Shown here: piece after piece, positions 27,247 to 36,353 of the stretch
How the letters are laid out: the number at the start of each line of letters is the position of its first letter
Position numbering within the stretch: position 1 is the stretch's first letter
DNA from: Pseudomonas sp. MWU16-30317
GTDB lineage: Bacteria; Pseudomonadota; Gammaproteobacteria; Pseudomonadales; Pseudomonadaceae
Assembly (NCBI RefSeq): GCF_020515695.1
Contig: NZ_JAIWJA010000005.1
Coordinates: 310,001-374,000, forward strand
Direction: 5' to 3'
DNA length: 64,000 nt
Position numbers and translations under genes: made by a program
Notes under the pieces: generated by a model
The model's database searches: none
What the model was told of the DNA's origin: nothing
What the model saw: the letters and a program-made list of their open reading frames with translations, nothing else

Positions 27247-27626
27247 TCGGTGTGTGCCTGGGCCTGGCCGGCGTGATCTGGACGCAATTGCCCGCCAGCG
27301 ATTTTTCGCTGGCGTGGCAACACAGTGTGGAAAAGGTGCGCTGGGAGGAGGACTACAGAGTCCAGCACCGCCAGCTATACCTCGAACACGCGCGCGTCGA
27401 GGGCAGCGGCGCGGGGATGGAGGTCCCGGCGCAGGCACGTTTCGAGCACGGTCGGTGGCACTATCGGCCGGACATAACCTTGGACATCCTGCGGCTGGGG
27501 CGCACCCCCGAGGCGGGGGATTATCAGCTATGCCGGGCCGGTGGATGCCTGCCGATGGCTCACTGGCTGGGGGCGCCTACCGCCGCGCAACCCGCCGTCG
27601 AGCTATGGGTGTGCGAACTGGGTTGA
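27243..27626 (+). CDS. DUF1850 domain protein of the TAXI-TRAP operon
   Basis: This 127-residue protein begins at ATG 27243, overlapping the permease stop (ATGA). It has a hydrophobic N-terminus (MIGVCLGLAGVIWTQL) that could be a signal or anchor. The domain follows with FSLAWQHSVEKVRWEEDYRV, where 'W.HSVE.....E.Y' is the DUF1850 signature, and two late cysteines (YQLCRAGGCLP). DUF1850 genes commonly follow fused TAXI-TRAP permeases. A transporter accessory role is inferred from that; the biochemical role is not established. Confidence 0.8.
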   Translation: MIGVCLGLAGVIWTQLPASDFSLAWQHSVEKVRWEEDYRVQHRQLYLEHARVEGSGAGMEVPAQARFEHGRWHYRPDITLDILRLGRTPEAGDYQLCRAGGCLPMAHWLGAPTAAQPAVELWVCELG

Positions 27627-27633
27627 GGCCTGC

Positions 27634-28053
27634 TCAGGCCTCCCGCTCAAACCTCAACATCCCGAAAACCCCCGAACTCTTGCCATCCGCCGGATGCGCC
27701 ACCCCATCCAGCACCTGTAGCTCTTCGAAATCGAACGGGCTGATCCCCAGGCACGCCACATTCACTCCGTATTGCTGCGGATTGGAGCGGCGTTGGTGAT
27801 GGGTATAGATCCCGCATTTGCAACAGAAGTAATGCTTGGCCGTTTTGCTGTTGAATTCATACAGCGTCAGGGCCTCGGCCCCGGCGGTGATATGGATGTC
27901 TTCCAACTGCGCACTCACCACCACGGCCCCGCGCATTCTGCAGAATGAGCAATTACAGCGGCGCGCGGTGTGCAGGCCATTGGTGAGCTTGACGCTGAAA
28001 CGCACCGTGCCGCAGTGGCAGGCGCCTTCGGTGGGGGAGAGGTCTTTGTTCAT
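27634..28053 (-). CDS. GFA family (Mss4-like) zinc protein
   Basis: This 139-residue protein has the GFA pattern: GACHCGTVRFSVKL, RCNCSFCRMRGA and HYFCCKCGIYTHH. The clustered cysteines bind zinc as in glutathione-dependent formaldehyde-activating enzyme, but most family members have other or unknown activities. The context gives no formaldehyde dehydrogenase. It is convergent with the TRAP operon, 7 bp from its last stop. Confidence 0.83.
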   Translation of the reverse strand: MNKDLSPTEGACHCGTVRFSVKLTNGLHTARRCNCSFCRMRGAVVVSAQLEDIHITAGAEALTLYEFNSKTAKHYFCCKCGIYTHHQRRSNPQQYGVNVACLGISPFDFEELQVLDGVAHPADGKSSGVFGMLRFEREA

Positions 28054-28254
28054 GGTTCGGCTCGAGTGGCATCAAGGGCGTCATTGCACACTAGAAGATT
28101 TTCGCGAGTGCGGCAGTACAAGAATGTCAAAAAATCATGAAATAAATGGTAACAGTTTGCAATAACGCCTGATAACATGATTGCCTCTGAGACACATTCG
28201 TATTGCCAGGAAGGCACCTCATTTCTTGTTGAGCCCTTGCTGGAGCCTCTTTGC

Positions 28255-30435
28255 ATGGCACTTCGTTTTCCCTCACGTCCTACCCTCTTGGCCTTGTGCT
28301 GCTCGATCAGCGTCAGCGCCTATGCTGCTGACGGCACACTCGAACTCGGCGCCACCGCGATCAATGCCGAGGCGACCAAGCCCAGCGCCAATGAGCTGCC
28401 TGAAACCTACGCCGGCGGCCAGGTTGCGCGCGGTGGCCAACTGGGTGTCCTGGGCACCAAAGACAACATGGACGTGCCCTTTTCGCTGACCAGCTACACC
28501 TCCAAATTGATCGAGGATCAACAGGCAGAAAACATCGGCGACGTATTGCTCAACGATCCGTCCGTGCGCCAATCCCTGGGTTACGCCAACCAGTCGCAAG
28601 TCTTTGTGATCCGTGGTTTGCCATTGAACAGTGACGATATTTCCTACAACGGGCTGTACGGCGTATTGCCCCGGCAGATCATTTCCAGCGATGCATTGGA
28701 ACGTGTAGAAGTGTTCAAAGGCCCCAATGCCTTCATCAATGGTGCCACTCCGGGCGGCAGCGGCCTGGGCGGTACGGTCAACCTGGTACCCAAGCGCGCG
28801 ACCGACCAGCCCATCCGCCGTTATACCCAGGACATCAGCACCGATGGCCGGGTCGGCGAGCACCTCGATCTTGGCCAGCGCTTTGGCGAAGACAACCGCT
28901 TCGGTGCACGGGTCAACCTGTCTCAGCGTGAAGGCGAAACGGCCGTCGATGACCAGCAACAACGCAGCAAGCTGTTCACCCTCGGGCTGGATTACCGCGG
29001 CGATGCGTTCCGCTTGTCTGGCGACTTCGGCTACCAGAAGCAGCGCGTCAACGACACCCGCAACACCGTACAACTGGGCGCGGGCCTGACCAGCATTCCC
29101 CATGCGCCGAGCGCCAGCCACAACTACGGCCAGGACTGGGCCTACGCGCAAAACGAAGACACCTTCGGCATGCTGCGTGGTGAATGGGACCTCAACGACA
29201 GCTGGACCGCCTACCTCGCCGGCGGCGCCAAGCACACAAACGAAGTCGGTGTGTACGGCACCCCGGTCCTGACGAATGCCAGCACGGGTGCCGCCACCAT
29301 CGGCGGCTCGATGATCCCCCATAAGGAAGACAGCACCACCGTTATGACCGGCCTCAACGGCACCCTTCAGACCGGGCCCGTCAGCCATCAGATCAGCCTC
29401 GGCGCCTCGAGCATCTGGACCCAAAAGGAAAACGCCTACGAGTTTTACGTCCCGGCCGGCGCCACCAACATCTACCACACCCCGGCGCTGGCCAAGCCGA
29501 GCACCGTGACGTTCGCCGCCGGTGACATGAGCGATCCAGGCGTGACCTACAAGATGCGCAACCGCAGCGTGGCGCTCTCCGATACCTTGGGCTTTTTCGA
29601 CGACAGGGTATTGCTGACCGCAGGCGTGCGCCGCCAGCAATTGCTGGTCGAAAACTATGCCTATGAGAGCACCACCGGGGAGGGCGGATCGCGCTCCGAC
29701 ATGTACGACAAGGGCATCACCACCCCGGTGTACGGCATTGTCTACAAGCTCACCGACAACGTCTCGCTGTATGCCAACCACATCGAAGGCCTGGCGCCTG
29801 GCCCGATTGCTTCGGGCACTGTGAGCAATATCGGCGAGTCTTTCGCCCCCGGCCGCACTAAACAGTCTGAAGCCGGCATCAAGCTCGACATGCAGACCTA
29901 TGGCGCAAGCCTTGCGGTATTCCGTCTCGAGAAGCCCACCGATGGCTACGTCGATACCGCTCGCGCCCTCTATGTGCGGGACGGCGATCAGGTCAACCGT
30001 GGCGTTGAACTGAGCATGTTCGGCGAACCGCTCAAGGGCTTGCGCCTGATGGCGGGCGGCACCCGCATGCAGTCCGAGCTGCAAAACACTGCAGGCGGCG
30101 CCGCCGACGGCAATCATGCCGTCGGAGTGCCGACCTTCCAGCTCAACGCCTCGGTGGACTGGGACGTACCCGGTCTCACCGGCGTTGCGTTGAACGGCCG
30201 CATGCTGCGCACGGGCGGGCAATATGCCGACCAGGCCAACACGCTGAGTTTGCCGACCTGGAATCGCTTCGATGTGGGCGCGCGCTACACACTCAAGGTC
30301 GAGCACAAGGATGTGACCCTGCGGGTCAATGTCGAGAATTTGACTGACAAGAATTATTGGGCGTCGGCGAATGGGGGGTATCTGACCCAAGGCGATCCGA
30401 GGTTGGTGAAATTCTCGGGCACGATTGATTTTTAA
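28255..30435 (+). CDS. TonB-dependent siderophore-type outer membrane receptor
   Basis: The protein has 726 residues with a signal peptide (PTLLALCCSISVSAYAAD). The plug domain contains NMDVPFSLTSYTSKLIEDQQAENIGDVLLNDPSV, FVIRGLPLN and RVEVFKGPNAFINGATPGGSGLGGTVNLVPKR. The beta-barrel ends in a C-terminal phenylalanine (VKFSGTIDF). The plug signature matches ferric-siderophore receptors. No siderophore genes, sigma/anti-sigma pair or clear Fur box lie beside it, so the ligand is unknown. I chose ATG 28255 with GGAG 9 bases upstream. A GC-rich hairpin follows the stop. Confidence 0.87.
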   Translation: MALRFPSRPTLLALCCSISVSAYAADGTLELGATAINAEATKPSANELPETYAGGQVARGGQLGVLGTKDNMDVPFSLTSYTSKLIEDQQAENIGDVLLNDPSVRQSLGYANQSQVFVIRGLPLNSDDISYNGLYGVLPRQIISSDALERVEVFKGPNAFINGATPGGSGLGGTVNLVPKRATDQPIRRYTQDISTDGRVGEHLDLGQRFGEDNRFGARVNLSQREGETAVDDQQQRSKLFTLGLDYRGDAFRLSGDFGYQKQRVNDTRNTVQLGAGLTSIPHAPSASHNYGQDWAYAQNEDTFGMLRGEWDLNDSWTAYLAGGAKHTNEVGVYGTPVLTNASTGAATIGGSMIPHKEDSTTVMTGLNGTLQTGPVSHQISLGASSIWTQKENAYEFYVPAGATNIYHTPALAKPSTVTFAAGDMSDPGVTYKMRNRSVALSDTLGFFDDRVLLTAGVRRQQLLVENYAYESTTGEGGSRSDMYDKGITTPVYGIVYKLTDNVSLYANHIEGLAPGPIASGTVSNIGESFAPGRTKQSEAGIKLDMQTYGASLAVFRLEKPTDGYVDTARALYVRDGDQVNRGVELSMFGEPLKGLRLMAGGTRMQSELQNTAGGAADGNHAVGVPTFQLNASVDWDVPGLTGVALNGRMLRTGGQYADQANTLSLPTWNRFDVGARYTLKVEHKDVTLRVNVENLTDKNYWASANGGYLTQGDPRLVKFSGTIDF

Positions 30436-30446
30436 GGTGGTGTGAG

Positions 30447-30470
30447 GAGCGCGCTGCTAACAGCGCGCTC
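30447..30470 (+). terminator. hairpin after the TonB receptor gene
   Basis: GAGCGCGCTG and CAGCGCGCTC form a perfect 10-bp stem around CTAA, 12 bases after the stop. There is no T-run, so it may act as an mRNA-stabilising or weak terminator structure. Confidence 0.5.
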
Positions 30471-30595
30471 TGTGCCATTACCCGTCTACTAAAACCCGCC
30501 ACCCCATTAGCGATCCTCGCGCAGACACGCTACCCTCAGCCCCCACTGCCTATCCACCGACCGTCACAGTGAGTCACGGCCCGCACTGAATCAGG

Positions 30596-33500
30596 ATGAT
30601 GAATCAATATTCTTTCAAACTAGCGAACTACTGGCGTACCTCTCTGGCCGATGCCGAAAATGGCAAAGGCGCATTGCAAGCGGCCCAGGTGGCCACGCTC
30701 ACTCCCTTGTCCGTCGATGCGCTGCTGCAAGGTTGCGTGAACACTGAAATCCTTGAAGCGTTGTTTGCCGGTGAGCCCGCCGAGCTGCCCAGCGTCGAAG
30801 TCACCTTGCGCCCGCTGGTCTACAATCCGCGCCTCGAACACGGCAAGGCCCGCACCGGCACGGCGGCGGCCGTCACTCCGGTGGTCAGCCAGGTGCTGGT
30901 CACCCGCGATGGTCGGCTGTACCCGACGGCCAACACGCTGGTGCCCCGCGACATCCTCGAGCCCCAGGCCAACGGCGCATTGGTGGTGGGCGCACAGATC
31001 GAGCTGGATGCGTTTTTGTCCCGCCACGAAGTCCCGGTGTTCGAACCGGCCGGGGAGGGCGAGGCACCTAGCGCCGTCGAGCACGCCAAGCAATGGAACG
31101 CCTACCTGCAATTTTGCGCAAAAATGTTTCAGCACGTCGGCCGCGATTGGCAATTCGCTGAAGACGGCTTTCAGGTCGCCGACCACGCTTACCTGTTCAA
31201 GGAAAGCAATCCCACTGGCTTCACCCAGCACATCCTGCCGCTCTACGATCATCTGCGCACCAACAAGCCCGACGTCGCGCTGTTCGAGCGTTTCGCCCAG
31301 CGCGAGGCGAGCCGCGATGAGCCTTGCCTGGCCGCCAACAGCCAGTTCGCCGCGCGGCTCGCCCATGCTGGAGATCGCTATGCGTTGGCCCCCGCGCAAC
31401 GGGATGCGCTGGGCCATCTGCTGGCCGGTCGCGACGGCGACATGCTAGCGGTCAACGGGCCGCCCGGCACCGGCAAAACCACCTTGCTACTGTCGGTCGT
31501 CGCCTCCCTGTGGGCCCGTGCCGCGCTGGCCGGCGGCGAGCCCCCGGTGATCGTCGCCAGTTCGACCAACAACCAGGCCGTCACCAACATCATCAAGGCC
31601 TTCGGCAAAGACTTCGCCACCGGCAGCGGCCCGTTCGCCGGACGCTGGCTGCCGGACATCGACAGCTTCGGCGCGTACTTCCCCAGCTTCAGCAAAGAAG
31701 CCGAGATGGCGCGCAGCTATCAGACCAAAAGCTTCTTCGAGCAACGTGAGACCGAGCAGTATCTGGCTCAGGCTCAAGAGGCCTATATCGCCGCGGGGGT
31801 TATCGCCTTCCCCGATGCGGGCAGCGTGGCCAGCATCGTCGACAAACTCCAGGGCGCGATCCGTCACAAACAGCAGCAACTGCTCAGCATCGAGCAGACC
31901 TGGGCGTCGCTCGAGCGCGCGCGTCAGGACTTGATCGATCTGTTGGGTGAAACGCCCTACACCGCGCTGGCGCAGTTGCAAGCCCGCCACGTCGAGTTGT
32001 CCGCTCAGCTGGCGCAGGCACAAGCGCACGAGAGGCAGTTCAAACAGTACCTCGCCCACGAACCGCTGTTGTACAGCCTGTTTGGCTGGCTGCCGCCGGT
32101 GGCCAACAAACGCCTGCGCCTGGCCAAACTGCAGCTCGACCAGAATGTCCCGGCAGTGCAAAACGCCGGTAGCGTCAGCGACATCGAACAGCTGCTCAAC
32201 CTCGCCGTCGCTCAGGCCGCCCAGGCGGTGCAAGACCTCGATGCTCAAGTGCAACGCGCGCAGTTATTGGTCAAGACCGAACAGCAACGCACCGCCGAAT
32301 GGGACAGGAGCCTCGCGCCATTGCCGCGGCCAGCCAACACGCCCGCCGAGGCAGTGCGGCTGAGCGATTGCGACGCCTGGGCCGACACCTCGCTGCGCTT
32401 CGAGGTGTTTTTGCTGACCACCCATTACTGGGAAGGCCGCTGGCTGCTGGAGGTGGGCGACACGCTCAAGGAGATCCTCGACGGCCGCAAAAAGAATGGC
32501 CGCAAAGCGCTCGCCAAAAACTGGCACCGCTGGATGAAACTGACCCCCTGCGTGGTCGCGACCTTCTTCATGTTGCCCAAGGAAATGGCGTGCACTGGCA
32601 AGGACTACGCCAAAGGCTACGCCCTCAACTTCATTGATCTGTTGATCGTCGACGAAGCCGGCCAGGTCCTCCCCGAAGTCGCCGCACCAGCTTTCGCCCT
32701 CGCCAAGCAAGCCCTGGTGATCGGCGATACCTTGCAGATCGAACCCATCTGGTCGATCCCCGAGGCCGTGGACATCGGCAACCTGATCGGCGCCGACGTG
32801 CTGACACGCGACCACGACATCGACGATGCCTACGAAGCCTTCCGCGCCAGTGGCCGCAGCGCCGCCAACGGCAGCGTCATGGCCATCGCCCAGAGCGCCA
32901 GCCGCTACCACTACGACCCGGACATGGCCCGCGGCATGTTTCTCTATGAACACCGGCGCTGCTACAACACGATCATCGAGTACTGCAACGCCCTCTGCTA
33001 CAAGGGCAAACTCATCCCCAGCCGCCCCGACCAGCCCAAGCCAGGCTTGCCGCCGCTGGGCTACCTGCACGTCGATGGCCGCTGCGAACCGGGCAATGGC
33101 GGCAGCCGCCACAACCTGCTCGAAGCCGCCACCATCGCCGCCTGGATTCAAGCCAACGCCGCCGACCTGCTGGCGCGCTACGACGGCAAGCTGAAACTGT
33201 GGGAAATCCTCGGCATCATCACCCCCTTCGGCGCGCAAACCCAAGCCATCAGTCAGGCCTGCGACGCCCTGGGCCTGAAGACCGGCAAGGGCGAAGGCGA
33301 AATCACCGTCGGCACCGTGCACTCGTTCCAGGGCGCCGAGCGACCCGTGGTGATCTTCTCGGCGGTGTACTCCAAACACGCCGACGGCGGCTTTGTCGAC
33401 CGCCGCGACAGCATGCTCAACGTCGCCGTTTCCCGCGCCAAGGACAGCTTTCTGGTGTTTGGCGACATGGACCTCTTCGGCCAAGTGCCGGCCAACAAAC

Positions 33501-34093
33501 CCCGCGGGTTGCTCGCGGAGTTTTTGCTGCGCGATCCGGCGAGCGAGTTGACCTTCGACTATCAACCCCGCCAGGACCTGCACACCGCACGGACCGGCCT
33601 TGAGCACCTGCACCAAGCCCACGAGCACGACCGCTTCCTGGCCGCGACCCTGCAAACCGCTCGCCAGCAAGTGCAGATCGTCACGCCTTGGGTGAAATTG
33701 CACTGGATGGAAAAGAGCGGCGCCATGGCCGAAATGGCCGCCAGCGTGGCGCGGGGGGTGCAGGTGGTGGTGTATACGGATTTTGGTTTCAACACCGATG
33801 TATCCCGCGACAAACCGCAGGGCGATCCGGCCAAGGTTGCCGAGTTCAGAGTGGCGATCGAGGCGTTGCGGGCGCTGAATGTTCAGGCGTTGGTGGTGAA
33901 TAAAGTGCACAGCAAGATCGTCATGGCGGATGAGGAATTGCTGTGTATCGGGTCGTTCAATTGGCTGAGCGCTTCGCGGTCGCACAAGTGGATGAACCAC
34001 GAGACATCGATGGTATACCGCGGGCCGGATGTGACAGGGGAGTTGGTGACGCATCGCACAAATCTGGCAGGACGGGTGTTGAAGCTGCGCTGA
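30596..34093 (+). CDS. SF1 helicase (Dna2/Upf1-like) with C-terminal PLD-type nuclease domain
   Basis: This is an unusually large protein of 1165 residues. After an N-terminal region of about 280 residues, Walker A is GPPGTGKTT at about 288-296, then a long helical insertion (about 390-600). Walker B is LLIVDEAGQV (about 684), followed by GDTLQIEPI, YEHRRC, TVGTVHSFQGAERPVVIFS and LNVAVSRAKDSFLVFGD, all SF1B helicase motifs. The last 150 residues hold one HKD-like motif, VHSKIVMADEELLCIGSFNW (His-x-Lys-x4-Asp). Helicase-nuclease fusions of this kind often act in nucleic-acid degradation or phage defence; this role is inferred. The start has no clear ribosome site. Confidence 0.83.
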   Translation: MMNQYSFKLANYWRTSLADAENGKGALQAAQVATLTPLSVDALLQGCVNTEILEALFAGEPAELPSVEVTLRPLVYNPRLEHGKARTGTAAAVTPVVSQVLVTRDGRLYPTANTLVPRDILEPQANGALVVGAQIELDAFLSRHEVPVFEPAGEGEAPSAVEHAKQWNAYLQFCAKMFQHVGRDWQFAEDGFQVADHAYLFKESNPTGFTQHILPLYDHLRTNKPDVALFERFAQREASRDEPCLAANSQFAARLAHAGDRYALAPAQRDALGHLLAGRDGDMLAVNGPPGTGKTTLLLSVVASLWARAALAGGEPPVIVASSTNNQAVTNIIKAFGKDFATGSGPFAGRWLPDIDSFGAYFPSFSKEAEMARSYQTKSFFEQRETEQYLAQAQEAYIAAGVIAFPDAGSVASIVDKLQGAIRHKQQQLLSIEQTWASLERARQDLIDLLGETPYTALAQLQARHVELSAQLAQAQAHERQFKQYLAHEPLLYSLFGWLPPVANKRLRLAKLQLDQNVPAVQNAGSVSDIEQLLNLAVAQAAQAVQDLDAQVQRAQLLVKTEQQRTAEWDRSLAPLPRPANTPAEAVRLSDCDAWADTSLRFEVFLLTTHYWEGRWLLEVGDTLKEILDGRKKNGRKALAKNWHRWMKLTPCVVATFFMLPKEMACTGKDYAKGYALNFIDLLIVDEAGQVLPEVAAPAFALAKQALVIGDTLQIEPIWSIPEAVDIGNLIGADVLTRDHDIDDAYEAFRASGRSAANGSVMAIAQSASRYHYDPDMARGMFLYEHRRCYNTIIEYCNALCYKGKLIPSRPDQPKPGLPPLGYLHVDGRCEPGNGGSRHNLLEAATIAAWIQANAADLLARYDGKLKLWEILGIITPFGAQTQAISQACDALGLKTGKGEGEITVGTVHSFQGAERPVVIFSAVYSKHADGGFVDRRDSMLNVAVSRAKDSFLVFGDMDLFGQVPANKPRGLLAEFLLRDPASELTFDYQPRQDLHTARTGLEHLHQAHEHDRFLAATLQTARQQVQIVTPWVKLHWMEKSGAMAEMAASVARGVQVVVYTDFGFNTDVSRDKPQGDPAKVAEFRVAIEALRALNVQALVVNKVHSKIVMADEELLCIGSFNWLSASRSHKWMNHETSMVYRGPDVTGELVTHRTNLAGRVLKLR

Positions 34094-34114
34094 TCTACCG
34101 CTGGAACACCCTCT

Positions 34115-34141
34115 GTGGGAGCGGGCTCCGCCCGCGAAAGC
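34115..34141. repeat. single REP element
   Basis: TGTGGGAGCGGGCTCCGCCC followed by GCGAAAGCAG is a solitary REP of the GGGAGCGGGCT type found elsewhere in this window in paired form. It lies just after the helicase gene. Confidence 0.6.
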
Positions 34142-34232
34142 AGTCACGCCGTTGGCAACAGAATGACTACAAGCGCTGTTCGTATAGCGCTATGCCTGTA
34201 AGAGCAGGGTCAGCTCCAATCACTAATGAAAA

Positions 34233-34253
34233 AACCGGGCGATCGGCCCGGTT
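34233..34253 (-). terminator. Rho-independent terminator of the GNAT/small-protein pair
   Basis: On the minus strand AACCGGGC, a five-base loop and GCCCGGTT are followed by a T-run (TTTTTTCATT). It begins four bases after the stop of the 69-residue gene, so it ends that transcription unit. Confidence 0.8.
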
Positions 34254-34256
34254 CAT

Positions 34257-34466
34257 TCAAGCATTTGGTAAAACATTCCACCTGGAAGGATCAGTATCTG
34301 ATTCGCGTTTCTTTAGTGATGTTCCCGCGAACGCCGAACCCTCTACCCTGGCGAAAGCTTCGATCGCGTCGGCGTCGAAAAAGCTTCTGTAGTTGGGCGA
34401 CTTCTGCAAGCGGGCGAGCTTGGCCAGTGCGGCGGCTTTGTGATCAGGTTTAACATCAGGCGTCAT
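34257..34466 (-). CDS. small hypothetical protein overlapping an upstream acetyltransferase
   Basis: The product is 69 residues, charged, starting MTPDVKPDHKAAALAKLARL and continuing NYRSFFDADAIEAFARVEGSAF. Its ATG lies inside the last codons of the upstream GNAT gene (11-bp overlap), which indicates translational coupling, and a terminator follows its stop directly. No family is recognised. The small-partner arrangement is reminiscent of toxin-antitoxin or effector-partner gene pairs, but nothing in the sequence proves that. Confidence 0.6.
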   Translation of the reverse strand: MTPDVKPDHKAAALAKLARLQKSPNYRSFFDADAIEAFARVEGSAFAGTSLKKRESDTDPSRWNVLPNA

Positions 34467-35007
34467 AATTGAGTACCTCATCGGTGCTTTCATCATAGTC
34501 TTGGGCCAAATCGTAGGCAAGGCCGACGCCAGGCAACTGGACAAAGCCCTCTCGTTCATAGGCTTCTCTCGCCTGCGGGATGGGATTGTCGATGACTACG
34601 TATGACATCCCAAGCAGCAACCCATAGCTGCGAACTGCGCTCAAGCATAGCGGTGCAATGAACCCACGAGTTGGCAACCGTTTATCGGGATTGCGCTGGA
34701 TATAGAGTACAAACACCTTTTCGTGGCTGTTTTTCGGGGATGCCCAACACATCCCGGCCAAAACGCCTTCATACCAGACAGCAATATCAATGGCCACGGC
34801 ATGCGCGGGGCGGCTTTTCCAAGCCAAGACACGTTCCCAACCAAAGTCGTACTCTGATCTCCAATCTTCGTACTGATCGATTGCCTCCTCACTGATTTCA
34901 GTGACGGCAATGAGCGCCGGATTGTAGATGACGTTCTTCGCCCACATTTCTTCTAAAGCTGACTCGCGTGAGGCCTCCTGATAGCCCCTTAGCTGATCTA
35001 TATCCAT
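34456..35007 (-). CDS. GNAT-like acetyltransferase
   Basis: The 183-residue protein has GNAT-like strands: AVAIDIAVWYEGVLAGMCWASP, VFVLYIQRNPDKRLPTRGFIAPLCLSAVRSYG (an acetyl-CoA-site-like segment) and VVIDNPIPQAREAYEREGFVQL (the final alpha/beta element). The ATG at 35007 has AGGAAAA nearby. Codon use is less GC-biased than in the neighbouring core genes, suggesting acquired DNA. It is coupled to the 69-residue downstream gene. Substrate unknown; protein, tRNA or small molecule are all possible. Confidence 0.65.
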   Translation of the reverse strand: MDIDQLRGYQEASRESALEEMWAKNVIYNPALIAVTEISEEAIDQYEDWRSEYDFGWERVLAWKSRPAHAVAIDIAVWYEGVLAGMCWASPKNSHEKVFVLYIQRNPDKRLPTRGFIAPLCLSAVRSYGLLLGMSYVVIDNPIPQAREAYEREGFVQLPGVGLAYDLAQDYDESTDEVLNYDA

Positions 35008-35357
35008 GCCGCATTTTCCTGAAGCGATCCACGCTCGTTGCGTGCTTCCCCTTAGAACGGGTGGCATTTAACAGGGACCTATTGAGGTGAGCGGCCGATA
35101 CTAATCCATGGGTGCGAAGCGGTACTGACTGGCGTGCATCTGTTGTGTGAGGGATTGTGTATTGAGCGTTCCAAAACAAACGTGCCACTGCTGACAGTGG
35201 CCCTTCGGGTACATCACGAAGAGGTCTCACCCTACGCCGATTTTCCAGCCATCGACGGGGCCCTTCGTCAGTCATTGCCGCTGTAAGGCTACTGATTTCG
35301 CGTTCAGGCCCTTTAGGCGAGCACAGGCGCGTGTCAACCGATATGAGCCATCGCCCG
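35008..35357. other. intergenic region with no recognised gene
   Basis: About 350 bases between the GNAT pair and the LysR gene. A minus-strand frame is open through it but its composition is not protein-like and it overlaps flanking genes. It may contain the GNAT-pair promoter and decayed mobile-element DNA; I see no definite signal. Confidence 0.35.
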
Positions 35358-36254
35358 TCAAGTAAACTCCCGCACCACCTCAATAAACGCCCGCAACCCA
35401 CTCGGCACATGCCGATGCCCCGGGTAATACAAAAACAGCCCCGGCACTCGCGGGCACCAGTCCTCCAGCACCTGCACCAGCCGCCCGTCCCGCACATACC
35501 GCGCCACCGTGTGCTCCGGCAGATACACAATCCCCATCCCGCGCACCGCGGCATCGGCCATGATTTCCAGGCTATCCAGGGTCAGATTGCCGGACACCTC
35601 CAGTGTCATCGCCTGCCCGTGCTTCTCGAACTCCCAACGGTACGGCTTGCCGCTCGGCATGCGAATGCAGATGCACTGATGCCCGCGCAGATCATCTGGC
35701 GTGACCGGTGCTGTACGCGTGGCCAGATACTCGGGTGAGGCCACTGTCATGAAACAGGTATCGGGCCCCAGTGCCACGGCGATCATGTCCTGCGGCACCG
35801 ACTCGCCCAGGCGCACGCCGGCATCGAAACCCTCGGCAACGATATCGATCAGCCGCCCATCGGTCTTCAGGTCGATCGCCATGCTCGGGAAGCGCGCCAA
35901 AAATGCCGGCACCACGGCCTCCATCAAGATCCGCGCCGCCGGCTCGCTGGCGCTGATGCGCAGCACACCACTGGGCGAATCGCGGGACTCGTTGACCTCC
36001 TCCAGCGCCAACTCGAACCCGCGCATCAACGGCGCCAGGCGCGCCACCAACCGCTCGCCGACCGCCGTGGGCGCGACGCTGCGCGTAGTGCGGTTGAGCA
36101 ACCGCACGCCCAGATCAGCCTCCAGCGTGCGCATCATGTGGCTCAAGGTCGAAGCCGACAACCCCAGCTCGCTCGCCGCCTTGCGAAAGCTGCGATGGGA
36201 CACGATCAGCGCCAGGGCGTTGAGCTCGGAGAGGCTAGGGGAGGGTTGATTCAT
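35358..36254 (-). CDS. LysR family transcriptional regulator
   Basis: The regulator has 298 residues. The N-terminal winged helix-turn-helix (LNALALIVSHRSFRKAASELGLSASTLSHMMRTLEADLGVRLLNRTTRSVAPTAVG, summarised) is followed by a periplasmic-binding-protein-like effector domain (SGVLRISASEPAARILMEAV). It is divergent from the SDR gene with about 100 bp between starts, the normal arrangement in which a LysR protein controls its neighbour. The CrgA-like subgroup is likely. Effector unknown. Confidence 0.88.
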   Translation of the reverse strand: MNQPSPSLSELNALALIVSHRSFRKAASELGLSASTLSHMMRTLEADLGVRLLNRTTRSVAPTAVGERLVARLAPLMRGFELALEEVNESRDSPSGVLRISASEPAARILMEAVVPAFLARFPSMAIDLKTDGRLIDIVAEGFDAGVRLGESVPQDMIAVALGPDTCFMTVASPEYLATRTAPVTPDDLRGHQCICIRMPSGKPYRWEFEKHGQAMTLEVSGNLTLDSLEIMADAAVRGMGIVYLPEHTVARYVRDGRLVQVLEDWCPRVPGLFLYYPGHRHVPSGLRAFIEVVREFT

Positions 36255-36353
36255 GGGTATCTTTCACCAGTGCATCCGGGATCAGCCGGATAGTACCAGC
36301 AGTGCGTGACCGCTAGGGTGACGATTCTGATAGCTAATACAAGAGGGCTGAGC

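Noticed and set aside
28054..28254. Possible Fur box before the TonB receptor
   Set aside because: The AT-rich stretch shares only part of the 19-base consensus; not enough to call a site.
28273..30390. A 705-codon minus-strand frame opposite the TonB receptor gene
   Set aside because: The plus strand has an intact receptor with signal peptide, plug and terminal Phe. The antisense frame is an artefact of GC bias.
32264..34147. A 627-codon minus-strand frame opposite the helicase-nuclease gene
   Set aside because: The helicase motifs on the plus strand are clear and in order; the antisense product has no recognisable pattern.
34898..35554. A minus-strand frame crossing the GNAT gene start and the LysR gene end
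   Set aside because: It overlaps both flanking real genes and its product is rich in W, C, R and G, typical of an out-of-frame translation.
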